NCBI RefSeq assembly: GCF_040712315.1
Contig: NC_134015.1
Location: 23,003,614-23,067,613 of the forward strand
Length of the DNA stretch: 64,000 nt
Reading direction: 5' to 3'
Source of the DNA: Castanea sativa
Taxonomy: Eukaryota > Streptophyta > Magnoliopsida > Fagales > Fagaceae
The translations under genes were made by a program, and so were the position numbers. Below are positions 47,561 to 58,805 of this stretch, in pieces. Numbering within the stretch: position 1 is the first letter of the stretch; every line of letters begins with the position of its first letter. The notes below the pieces were generated by a model that had not been told where the DNA came from, did no database searches, and saw nothing but the letters and a program-made list of their open reading frames with translations.

Positions 47561-47960
47561 ATTAATGCATAAAATTAACCAAGAAATAATTAGTTAAATA
47601 TTAATATTATATTAAAGTCAATTAAAGTAGAAAGAATGAAAAAAAAGCAGTGGAATAGTAAAAATAGCATTAATAGTATAAAAAAATGCCAATTAAGGAA
47701 ATAACATAAAGTATGACTTTTGTTGGAGGCCTTGTCATTTGTCAGAACCATGTTTTAGTTGTAAGACTTGGGCTCTTCAATGCTATAATAGAGTTATGGG
47801 TGGAGTTGAGTTTGCTTCCAAGACAATAAATAGATCCATTTTACAGAACCAATACGTGTGCAAATAGCAATCTAAACAACTAGGTAGGAAAAATACATAT
47901 ATGCATATAAAGGAACTAAGAGAGTTAGAGAGAAAAATGAGAATTTCAATGGATTTTATT

Positions 47961-48150
47961 ATTCCATGAAACCCAAAATACTGGTTCCTAAAGCCACATG
48001 ACCTTTAATTCGTGGAACCTAAAATATCAGTTCCTGGAGCCACAAGGCCTTTAATCCATGGAATCCAAAATACTGGTTCCTAGAGTCACAAGGCTTTTAC
48101 TCTGTGGAACCCAAGATGTTGGTTCTCAGAGCCATAAGGCCCTTCAATCA
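47961..48150. repeat. 46-bp minisatellite, four copies
   Basis: The unit is approximately TGGAACCCAAAATACTGGTT followed by CCTAGAGCCACAAGGCCTTTAATCC in split form. The GGTTCC landmark falls at 47983, 48029, 48075 and 48121, exactly 46 bp apart. A related 29-bp duplication (GGAACCTTTCTCTAATTCCC) follows at 48183-48245. Confidence 0.9.
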
Positions 48151-48362
48151 TAGAAAACTAAAATAGTAGTTCCTTGCTTTGTGGAACCTTTCTCTAATTC
48201 CCTGTGTCATGGAACCTTTCTCTAATTCCCTGTGTCATGGAACCTTTTTACACATTTCGCTATGCAATTGGCTTTGTTCTTTTCCTTTACTATTGCAAGT
48301 TTTGCACATCAACAACACTATAACCCAAATATTCTCAAGTAAACGTTAGGTTCTCAACATGT

Positions 48363-48369
<7 letters not shown>

Positions 48370-48417
<48 letters not shown>
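48370..48417. repeat. (TG)n microsatellite
   Basis: TG run of about 48 bp, directly before the MITE at 48424. Confidence 0.95.
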
Positions 48418-48420
<3 letters not shown>

Positions 48421-48423
48421 AAA

Positions 48424-48820
48424 GTTGAGTTCAAGTTACATTTAGTGTAACTCTAAGCAATGTTGCACCACTCAATAACTTATTATTAAATTTATATTTT
48501 GGAAATCTTACTGTTGGATTACATGTTCTATATGTTCTTCACATGTATGTCAAATTTCATGCAAATTGGATGTTATTTACCATTTCATCAATAAACTCTT
48601 TTTTTTTTGTTGCATTATTTTAAACTACAAAAACTTGAATTTAAACAATTGATTGATGACATGACTATTGATATTCGATCACCTTGAAATTTTGCAAGCA
48701 TAAAGAATATATGAAGATAATATAATTCAGCAGTGGATTTGTCAAAATTGACATTCTATTAAAAAATATTGAGTGGTGTAACATTGCTTAAAGTTACATT
48801 GGGTGTAACTTAAACCCAAC
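48424..48820. mobile_element. MITE, about 397 bp, with long inverted ends
   Basis: The left end GTTGAGTTCAAGTTACA, then AAGCAATGTTGCACCACTCA, matches the reverse complement of the right end GTTGGGTTTAAGTTACA, then AAGCAATGTTACACCACTCA. There is no coding capacity. A relative in opposite orientation is at 24385-24708. Target duplication not resolved. Confidence 0.75.
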
Positions 48821-49606
48821 CCTACACACATACACACACATGCACGCACAGATATATAAACTTCATAAAATAGGTTGGCCACAGTGTCTTCGGCCTCAAC
48901 TCATAAGACTTGCGAGGTTTTAGACTCGAATCAAAGTGGTTTTTCTTAGACATCTCTCTCTAAGAGATTTAGGTGAGGAAGGTTTTGTGGGATAGAGAAA
49001 GTTCCTACTGTTGCATGTTGGCATTACTCTACATGATAGTTTCCTTCCCTCATTTTCTTTACTTTCCCTACTTTCTCCATGTGTTGCTAGGTTTTACTTT
49101 TGGGTTGGTTCCCCTAATGGTTGTGTTGTTGTTTTCCCCTTTTATCATTCTCTTTTGGTTCCTCAGTTTTTGCTCCGCTGGCCCATCTCTCTTGACACAT
49201 CCCTATCTCAATAGACCTCCTTTCTCTATTTTGGATTTTATAACCATAAAAGATTTCTTTGGTTCTATTGTAGATATCACAGTTCTATGATCATTAGATG
49301 ACTCTCGATTACAACAAAGGTTCTCTATTTTCTCTACTAGCATGCACCTTAAGATGACTACTTTTTTACCCTTTAATTGGGGGCACTTTCCTTAGTGAAA
49401 GCTTCCCTAAAAGGGCTGCGGTGGAACACCACAAATAAGAATTTTCCCCCCCTTCAGCCAAACCATAATGCCATGATTCTCACAAAAGCGGGTCTCCTTT
49501 ATATGTTTGGGATACATATGGTAGAACCCATTAACTTACTCTATTTTACACATTGGTTTCTTTAGGGATTCCTTTAAGATTTTTTTACTGAGATGCTCAG
49601 CCCTTG
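48821..49606. other. Spacer without recognisable gene
   Basis: Contains an open frame at 48973-49290 of hydrophobic composition with no recognisable motif, and GC-richer words near 49380-49500. I cannot assign it. It may be old retrotransposon internal sequence. Confidence 0.4.
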
Positions 49607-50660
49607 GATTGACTCCAGTTAATTAATTCAGTTACCTAAATTGATTAATTAGGTTAAATTTTATGCGCTAACGTGAAGTAACGAACAAATCACAATTCTA
49701 ATTTAGGGTGCAGCGGAAATTAAATTTAACACAATAATTTGTTAACTAATGAAAGAAACCTTTATAAGGTAAAAACCTTACCGGACGAATTTCAGGTCAT
49801 TGATCTCAGGATCCCACTAATCAAGAATCAAGAGATTATAAGTACAATAAATCTTACCCTCCTAATCTATCCCAAAGCACCTGCCTACAATAGAATCCTT
49901 ACACTAATCTCTAATTAGACTTGATTTTAAAGAGATTTCTTCAATTGCATAAATCTTCAATTTGTGACTGACTCCCAGTAACTTGAAGTTTATTGTTGGA
50001 TGCAAAGTTCTTCACTACACTTGTAGAAGAGAAAGCGACTTGGTTACAAAATCCTAAGGCGCATAAGAACGCAATAATTTTACAAGAAGTATGTAGATTC
50101 TCTATGTGAGTCTCTGTGTATGATGACGGAAATAAAATAAAGTTTTTATATAATCTAGTAGGTTAGAGAACAAAACCCTAGAAAAGCATTGTCATAATGG
50201 GCTAAAAAAAAGATCTGAGAATTCTAGATCTGTGAAGCTTAAAGATTGAGAGGTATTGAGGTTCATTAGTTCTCAATAGAAGTAGGTATCAAGCCACCAG
50301 TTTTCAGCTTTTCACACTTATTTCTTTGTCCAGTCTTCATGTGTTCAATACTACCACTTGAAAAACCTTTTCAAGGTACTTCAAAATATTTTTGAACCCA
50401 CTTAGAACTTCCCAAATACAAGTGAAGTGTGTTCTGTCATAGAATATGCCAACTACATAAAAATAAGACCTTAACAGAGTTTTCTATAAAGGTCCTTGAC
50501 AACAAATTGAATTTCTAGGCGAAATAAGGTAGCAAAACAATGCTAAGGCATCAAAATGACCATCAATATAATTCTAATATCCAGGTTACACTCAACATTA
50601 ACTAAAAGATAAAATGGAATACTAAATGCAAAGAAGTTACTATTTTACAATTACATATCA
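49607..50660 (-). mobile_element. Antisense Copia-type LTR relic, target of the CACTA insertion
   Basis: Read on the minus strand, this is collinear with the LTR at 15866-16888. Shared blocks in order include the TTGATTAATTAG region, a CAGYGGAAATTAAAT-type segment, ATTAGACTTG, ATTGTTGG.TGCAAAGTTCTTCA, ACTTGGTTACAAAA.CCTA, and TTTCAGCTT followed by TTTCTTTGTCCAGTCTTCAT. It is strongly diverged. No PBS or gag adjoins it, so it is a solo or truncated LTR. Confidence 0.65.
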
Positions 50661-50672
50661 GAAACGATGATA

Positions 50673-51416
50673 CACTACAGTGACGAATTTTAGTGAGGAA
50701 ATTTTTTTCGTCGTAAAACAGTACCATATAGCGATGAAATTTATATTTCGTCGCTATTTATAAAAAAATGGGTAACCTTTAGTGACGAAATATTGATTTC
50801 GTCGCTATAGGGATGCTGAATTAGTGGCGCGGATCAAAAGGGCAGGCGCGAAACCAAAATGGATCTACAGCAACGACTTTGTTCGTCGCTAAAAGTTCTA
50901 GTCTTTTGCGACAAAACAATTTCATCACTAAAGGTGCTAGTAATTATGCTTTTAGTGACGAAACATTTTTCGTCGCTAAAGGTGACAATTAGCGACGAAA
51001 TATTTTCGTCGCTGAAAAGAAAAGCACAAGATTTGTGTGGAGCAATAGCGATGAAACTAAATTCGTCACCAAAGGCGATCAATAGCGACGAAACATAGAT
51101 TTCGTCGCTATAGAGGTTGCTGAATTAGGGGCGCCAAGTGAAAGTGTATGCGCGAAATCAAGTGGAGCTACAGCGATGAATATATTTCATCGCTAAAAGT
51201 TCTAGTTTTTGCGACGAAAAAATTTCGTCGCTAAAGGTGCTGCTGTCATGCTTTTAGTGACAAAACTATTTTCGTCGCTGAAGAAGACAATTAGCGACGA
51301 AAAGTCTTCGTCGTTGAAAAAAAACACATGATTTAGCGACGAAAATTTGCGACGAACTTGGATTCGTCGCTAAAGCTAATTTATAGTGACGAAACGGAAT
51401 TTGTCGCTATAGATAT
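50673..51416. repeat. Left subterminal repeats of the CACTA element
   Basis: More than a dozen copies of (T)AGYGACGAAA and its complement TTTCGTCRCT, often as close inverted pairs separated by 4-15 nt, as at 50957-50983. In En/Spm such repeats are TnpA binding sites; the same role here is inference. Confidence 0.85.
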
Positions 51417-51417
51417 C

Positions 51418-51427
51418 CTATATATAC
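51418..51427 (+). promoter_or_regulatory. TATA box of the CACTA element
   Basis: CCTATATATAC directly follows the subterminal repeats and precedes a CT-rich leader. This is the expected promoter position for an En/Spm-type transcript. Confidence 0.6.
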
Positions 51428-51449
51428 TTCTTTAACTCTTTTTTTTTTT

Positions 51450-51990
51450 CCTCACTCATTCAGCAATACCCAACTCCTTCACACTGATACCCACTCCCTC
51501 ACACCAATACTCATACCCAAATCGCACCTTTAGCGACGCTTCAGCATCGGCAACCTTCGGTGACGCTCCAACATCGGCGACCTTCGGCGACGCCCATACT
51601 GCAACGGTTCGCATCGCGACGCCCTATACCGCGACGGTTTGCATCGCGACGCTCCAGCACCACGATGGTTTGCGTCGTGACCATCCAGCACCGCGACGGT
51701 TCGCGTCGCGACGATTTGCAATGATCCAACAACTCGCCATGACACTTCAGCGACTCACCGGCGACGCTCCAGCGACTCATCGGCGACGCTTCGCCTTCCG
51801 TCTCCATAGGTAATTTCCTTTTCTTTTTTATTTTCTTTTTTGGATTTTTGTCAATTATTTTTTATTTTCTTTTATGGGTTTCTTTTTTGGGTTTTGTAGG
51901 TGGAGGAGAACATATACAAATTTGTCGGAAGGGTTTTTCACTGGAAGCAAGATCCTCCGTGTTCTCAAGGCTCACGGTGCTTTTTTTTCC
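51450..51990 (+). other. Spliced, CG-rich 5' leader of the CACTA transcript
   Basis: 51530-51810 is strikingly rich in GCGACG words, in an AT-rich neighbourhood. It ends CATAG at a GTAATT donor (51811/51812). A possible second leader exon starts after TTTTGTAG (51893-51900). The coding exon of tnpD begins after GCAATTGTAG at 54779, so long leader introns are likely. Exon limits are inferred from splice motifs only. Confidence 0.45.
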
Positions 51991-53004
51991 TTCTATTTTT
52001 GGTGTAATATTTGAGCTGTCCTGAGAAATTTTCATTTGATTTAGGTGAGAAATTTGATTGAAAAATGATAGATAGGCAATTGTCATTGTGAATAAGAGGA
52101 GAAATTATATGGGTTCTGAGAAAAAAATTGTTTGCTATGATGCTTGTGTTAGAATTGTGAGAAAATTTTGTTTGGTTTAGAAGAGAAAATGTAGTGTGAC
52201 ACCATTATTTATGCCTTGTTGAAGTGAGAATATTTTTCAAGACTTGTTGAAGTTTGTAACTTAGTTTTATGTCACCTTATTTCATCTTTGTACAATGCTT
52301 CATCTTTGATTGAAATTTTGATTAATTGAGTTGGATGGAAATAGAGATGTTTTGGAAGTGCCTATGTTGTTAGGGGAATTATTGCGTCAAAATGTTTTGT
52401 CTTATAGGTTGAGTTTTAAGTAGTTTAGCTTATTTAATTACTTTTTGCACCTATGGTTTCAATCAACTGAACTACTTCTCATTCTTTTCCTTCAATCTTA
52501 CTATTTAACTCTAAATTCTAATGGTAATGAAATTGGGTTGAATGTTCCATTGTCTAATAATTTGAAGTTTTCTCTTGTTTGATTGCTTCTTTATATTCTA
52601 CCAACAAACTCAATGACATGCCACTTGTATGTGATTCAGAGAAGCTACAACTGGTATGTTGACCAGTTTAATAATGAGTCAAAACTTTGGTGGAAATATG
52701 TTTTATTTTGACCTTTCATGGTACCATGATGATTTTGCATAAATGTGAAGAGATTTGTTAAGTTTGGGTTCTAATCATTGTAAAAGACGTGCTATGCATC
52801 ATGAGTTCAATTTATTGTTTTCACCAAAGAGAAGTTATCATTAGGGACTCAATTTTGTTATGTCTTCCAGTTATAACGTTATTTATTTATTTATTTTTTG
52901 ATTTCTCCTTTGTAGGCTAAATATACATTGTTTGCAATAATTTTGGATTTTTTCTGAAAGTTGTAAGCTTAGCTTGAGCAAAGTAAGTAAATTTTAGTTA
53001 AAAA

Positions 53005-54645
53005 CTTATAAAACTCTATACTTATGATGTTGGAAATTGAATTTGTGGTGGTATGTTGTGATGGAGCAAGTGGGTGGCTTGCATGGTGTTATAAGATAGT
53101 TTAAATATATATTGGGAGTGTTTTTTCAATTCTTGCAAATGTGAATGAGCATTGTTAATTAGATGTGATGAAAGAGAAATTTATTAAATTTCAATACTTG
53201 TAAACTCTATACTTGTGATGTTGGAAATTGGATTTGTGGTGGGTTTTTGTGTTGGAGCAAGTGGGTGGCTTGCATGGTGTTATAAGGTGGTTTAAATTCA
53301 TATTGGGAGTGTTTTTTCAATTCTTGCAAATGTGAATGAATATTGTTAATTAGATGTGATAAATATTACTTTATTAGATTTCAATACTTGTAAACTTTAT
53401 ACTTGTGCTGTTGGAAATTGGATTTGTGGTGGGTTTTTGTGTTAAAGCAAGCGGGTGGCTTGCATGGTGTGATAAGGTAGTTTAAATTCATATTGGGAGT
53501 GTTTTTTCAATTATTGCAAATGTAAATGAGTATCGTTAATTAGATGTGATGAATATTACTTTATTAGATTTCAATACTTGTAAACTCTATACTTGTGATA
53601 TTGGAAATTGAATTTGTGGTGGGTTTTTATGTTGGAGCAAGCGGGTTGCTTGCATAGTGTGATAAGGTGGTTTAAATTCACATTGGGAGTGTTTATAGTT
53701 TCTTGCAAATGTGAATGAAATTTGTTGATTAGATGTGATGAATAATACTTTAATTGATTTCAATACTTGTAAACACTCTATACTTGTGATGTTTGTGATT
53801 GGTTTTGTGGTGGGTTGTTGTGTTGGAGCAAGCGGGTGGCTTGCATGGTGTTATAAGGTGGTTTAAATTCATATTGGGAGTGTTTTTTCAATTCTTGCGA
53901 ATGTGAATGAGTATTGTTAATTAGATGTGATGAATATTACTTTATTAGATTTCAATACTTGTAAACTTTATACTTGTGATGTTGGAAATTGGATTTGTGG
54001 TGGGTTTTTGTGTTGGAGCAAGCGGGTGGCTTGCATGGTGTGATAAGTTGGTTTAAATTCACATTGGGAGTGTTTTTAGTTTCTTGCAAATGTGAATAGA
54101 ATTTGTTGATTAGATGTGATGAATAATACTTTAATTGATTTCAATACTTGTAAACACTCTATACTTGTGATGTTTGTGATTGATTTTGTGGTGGGTTGTT
54201 GTGTTGGAGTAAGCGGGTGGCTTGCATGGTGTTATAAGGTGGTTTAAATTCATATTGGGAGTGTTTTTAGTTTCTTGCAAATATGAATGAAATTTTTTGA
54301 TTAGATGTGATGAATAGCACTTTAATTGATTTCAATACTTGTAAACACTATACTTGTGACGTTTGTGATTGGTTTTGTGGTGGGTTGTTGTGTTGGAGCA
54401 AGCGGGTGGCTTGCATGGTGTTATAAGGTGGGTTATAGTAATGTTGGAAGTGTTTTCATTTCTTGCAAATGTTAATGAATATTGTTACTAGATGTGATGA
54501 ATAATATTTTATTTAATTTAAATACTTATAAAACTCTATACTTTTGATGTTTGTGATTGGTTTTGTGGTGGGTTATTGTGTTGGAGCAAGTGGATGGCTT
54601 GCATGGTGTTATAAGGTGGTTTAAACTAATATTGGGAGTGTTTAA
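53005..54645. repeat. ~190-bp tandem array, nine copies, inside the CACTA element
   Basis: The landmark (C/T)GGGTGGCTTGCATGGTGT falls at 53071, 53262, 53452, 53642, 53833, 54023, 54214, 54403 and 54591, spaced 188-191 bp. Units share GTGGTGGGTT.TTGTGTTGGAG and TAGATGTGATGAATA-type blocks. The array occupies the presumed leader intron upstream of tnpD. Confidence 0.95.
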
Positions 54646-54778
54646 GTATTAATATAGATTTATGCATTCATGAATGAGATAGAATTTTATCTAAGTAGCT
54701 TATAGACTTAGATGTTAGAATACATTATGAATGAGTTGTCCTTATTTTACTAAAGTAGCATTCACTTTGCAATTGTAG

Positions 54779-57700
54779 TCGAACATGGATAAAAGTTGGA
54801 TGACAATTGGTAAGACACCGAATGGCAGATTAAGTCGTCCATATATTGAAGGGGTCAATGCATTTCTTAATTTTGCAAGGGCGGTTGTGGACTGTAATGG
54901 TAATATTATGTGCCCGTGTATTCACTGTGTGAATTGCTATCGACAATCTCTTCAAACTGTGCGTATACATTTACTTCATCGTGGGATTATGCAATCTTAC
55001 ATTAATTGGTATAATCATGGAGAACCACGTGTATTAAACAAGAACATTCATGATAATGAAATGTCGGATGGTGATCATATGGATGGTATCGATGCCTTGG
55101 TAGGTGACCGAATTAGAGGGGAACCAAGAAATGCAATCGAAGATGAGGAAGTGCGTAATTTTGACAAACTTGAGGAAGATGCAAAACGTGAGTTGTATCC
55201 GGGTTGCACTTGTTATAGTATCTTGAAGTTTGTTATTGAGATGTTGAATGTAAAGGTAATGACCAACTTGAGTAATAAGGGACTTGATACGATGCTAGAA
55301 TTGCTGACAAAAGTTTTACCGAAAGGTAACTTGGTTCCAAGGTCAACTTATGAAGCAAAAAAGATATTACGTGACTTGGGCATGTCATACGAGCATATAG
55401 ATGCATGCAAAAATAATTGTGCACTATTTTGGAAGGAAAATGAAAACCTTGATAAATGTCTGGTGTGTGAGGCGCCTAGGTACAAGGATACACGTGCCCA
55501 AGGTAAGAAGATTCCTCATAAGGTATTACGTTACTTCCCGTTGACCCCGAGACTGAGGAAGTTGTACATTTCAGGCCAAAGAGCTAAGGACATGAGATGG
55601 TATATAGACAAACGCGTGGACGATGGGATAATGAGGCATCCTACTGATAGTGAGGAGTGGAAGGAGTTTGATTTGCAACATCCTGATTTTGCCCTTGAAC
55701 CTCGCAATGTAAGGTTGGGGTTGGCTACAGATGGATTTAACCCTTTTAGGAATATGAACAACAGCTATAGTATGTGGCCTGTCATACTTATCCCCTATAA
55801 CCTACCGCCTTGGTTGGTTATGAAGGAGCCATATTTTATGTTGTCATTGCTTATTCTTGGTCCTCATCAACCGGGAAATGAGATTGATATTTACTTAAAA
55901 CCATTGGTTGATGAGTTGAAGGAGTTATGGGAAGAAGGTGTAGAAACTTATGATGCTTATAGAAAAGAGCATTTTTAGATGCGTGCAACTTTGTTGTGGA
56001 CAATACATGACTATCCTGGATTTGGTAATGTGTCTGGGTGGAGGACAAAGGGTTATCATTCTTGTTACACTTGCAACGATGAACCATATTCAAAAGCTTT
56101 GGAAAGTAAAATTGGATTCATTAACCATCGAGCTTATTTGCCTATGGAACATCGTTGGAGACAGAGTCAGTTGCATAATGGTTTATCGGAGAAACGGAAG
56201 AGATCTTTAGAGTTACAAGTGGGAAAGATACAAGAATAGCTAGATAGAATGCCAAATATAATTTTAGGAAAACATCCAAGTAACAAGAAGAGACAACTCA
56301 TTGGGGAGCCAAATTGGTCAAAGGTAAGTATTTTGTACAAGCTTCCATACTGGAAAAATAAGAAGCTTAAGCACAACATTGATGTCATGCATGTGGAGAA
56401 GAACATTAGTGAAAGTACTTATGGTACTTTGTTGGGCATTGAGGAGAAAAGCAAGGACACTGACAAGACACGAATAGACTTGCAAAATATGAACTTTAGG
56501 CACACGTTGCATTTGAAACAACATCCTGATGGATCATATGACAAGCCTTGGGCTTTCTTTTCATTAAGCCCAAATGAAAGGGATGGTTTTTATGACTTTT
56601 TGAAATCAGTCAAGTATCCAGACGGTTATGTAGCCAACATATCAAGGTCAGTGAATGCAAAAAATGGTAGATTATCTGGTTTGAAAAGCCACGATTGTCA
56701 TGTGCTACTACAACGAATTCTTCCAATTGGGTTGCGAGGATTTGCACATATAGACATTAGTCTTGTATTGTTTGAGTTAGGCAGCTTCTTCCAAGACTTA
56801 TGCTCAAGGACCCTAAAGAGAAGTGAATTGGAGAAACTAGAAGAACGTATAGTTCTTATACCATGCAAGCTTGAGAGGTTCTTTCCTCCAGCATTCTTTG
56901 ATGTTATGGTCCACCTTGCTGTTCACTTGCCTCGAGAAGCAATTCTAGGAGGCCCGGTACAATATCGGTGGATGTACCCAATTGAAAGGTAATTAGATCA
57001 TTTGATACATCCATCAATTACATCTTTCCTATGTGGTATAAAATCACATAATGTGCATATTTTTTCCTCGTAGGTACCTTGGAAAATTGAAAAGATACGT
57101 TTCCAACCAAGCTCGACCAGAAGGTTCGATTACAGAGGCTTACATTCTCAAAGAATGTATTAACAATTGGTCTTTGTATATTGATAAGATCGAAACTGTG
57201 CATAATCGAAAAGAAAGAAATGAAGATTTTGGTGAATCTAGTGAAGGATTGATAGTTTTTTCACAAACTGTCTGACCTACAGGTGGTAGGTGAAATGATG
57301 ACAACTTTTCTCGTGCATTGCTTGATACTGCTCATTGTTACTTGTTGTACAATAGTCCTGAGTTAGAGCCTTATTTAAAGTATGTGATTTCATATGCATG
57401 TATTGTTTGATTAAGTTTTGAATATTATCTGCAATGCTTAGCTGAAAATAAATCATCTTATTTTTAATAGTGAACACAAAAGCACATTGCATAATCCTAC
57501 TGGTGAAGCCATAACTCAAATCCAACGACAAGAGTTTCCCAAGTGGTTCAGAGAACATGTAAGACATTTGAAACTTAATCACACAAATAGAAATTAAACA
57601 TTTAAATAGTTCGTCATTGCTTATTACTAATTAATATCACTTGTTGTATATCATTATAGATGAATAGATTGAAAGGTAGTGAGTCACCAGAAGCAACTAA

Positions 57701-58351
57701 ATAGTTATGGTCATTAGCAAATGGTCCTAAGCTGCATGTGAAGGAGTACACAGTTTGTATGGTCAATGGTGTAAAGTTTCATACAAGGGACCTAGACAAT
57801 CGGCATGTATCCCAAAACAATGGTGTATGTACTGAAGGGGACCATGAAGGAGAAATGCACAACTTCTATGGTCATGTGTGCAAAATTTGGGAATTGGAGT
57901 ATGTGTTTCGCCATAAAGTTGTTTTGTTCTAGTGTGAATGGTACAATACCGGTACCAATGGTCGAAGGAGAACGATAAGAACTGATGCACACTGCACAAG
58001 CATTGATGTTACAAGTCGGTGGTATGAAAATGACCCTTTTATACTTCCTAGTCAAGCGAGACAAGTTTTCTACTTTCAAGATACCAAATTGGGTGAACCT
58101 TGGAAAATTGTGCAATCCATCCAACATAGGGGAGTGTTTGATGTCTCGGAAGTCGGGGGTGGAGAATCCAATGATAATACAGAAGATAGTGACGCATTTC
58201 AACAAGAAGCGATTGTTGATGTTGTCTCTGTCAATGTTGAGGACAATATTATTGAGTATTGTATGGGTGATGTTGAAACTCAGGAGATGCTAATCAAAAT
58301 GAAGTGCATGACATACCTGATGTTGATTTTGATATGGATTATGATGTGTAG
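54779..58351 (+). pseudogene. CACTA TnpD/tnp2 transposase, broken by six stops
   Basis: The exon starts after TTGTAG; ATG 54785. N-terminal transposase-associated domain (KSWMTIGKTPNGRLSRPYIE; CPCIHCVNC at residues 39-47). The Tnp2 domain follows (KKILRDLGMSYEHIDACKNN, CLVCEAPRYK, LRYFPLTPRLRKLY, ATDGFNPFRN) and continues past TAG 55976 (LLWTIHDYPGFGNVSGW) and TAG 56237 to DUF4218 (DVMVHLAVHLPREAILGGPV, RWMYPIER). Donor at 56989, acceptor at 57073, joining in frame to YLGKLKRYVSNQARPEGSI. TGA at 57273 and 57291, further exons at about 57470-57558 and 57660 on, TAG near 57702 and 57930, and DUF4216-like VNGVKFHTRDLDNR. The C-terminus is acidic, ending at 58351. Apart from the stops and a late frameshift the gene is full length. 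It is the catalytic transposase. Confidence 0.9.
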
Positions 58352-58805
58352 AGTTTATAATAATTGTCTTAAATGTTGTGTGTTTGTCTTAAAGTTTTAT
58401 GCTTGTCTAAGTAGCAATTGTTTTAAAGTTTTGTACTTATCTTGAACTTGATATGGATATTGATGTGGCCATTTTTTGTGTTGAGGTTTTAGCAATTGTG
58501 TTCAAATTTAGCACTTGTGAATTGCTTGATATGAATAATGGTATGGACTATGATATGTAAAGTTAGTAGTAATTGTTATTGAGATGTTTTATACTTATCT
58601 TGAACTTGATATAGATATTGATGTGGTCTGTACTTATCTTGAACTTGATATGGATATTGATATGGTCATTTATTGTGTTGAGTTAGTAGCAATTGTATTC
58701 AAATTTTGCACTTGTGAATTGCTTGATATGGATAATGGTGTAGACTATGATGTTAAGTTAGTAACAATTGTGCTTATCTTTCATGTCAATACATAGTTTC
58801 AAAAA
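58352..58805. repeat. Inter-gene spacer with short duplications
   Basis: The phrase CTTATCTTGAACTTGATAT recurs at about 58437, 58593 and 58632, and longer duplicated segments surround it. Likely 3' UTR of tnpD and upstream region of tnpA. Confidence 0.6.

Noticed and set aside
51541..51807. Minus-strand open frames in the CG-rich CACTA leader
   Set aside because: High GC removes stop codons by chance; the region fits a transcript leader on the plus strand.
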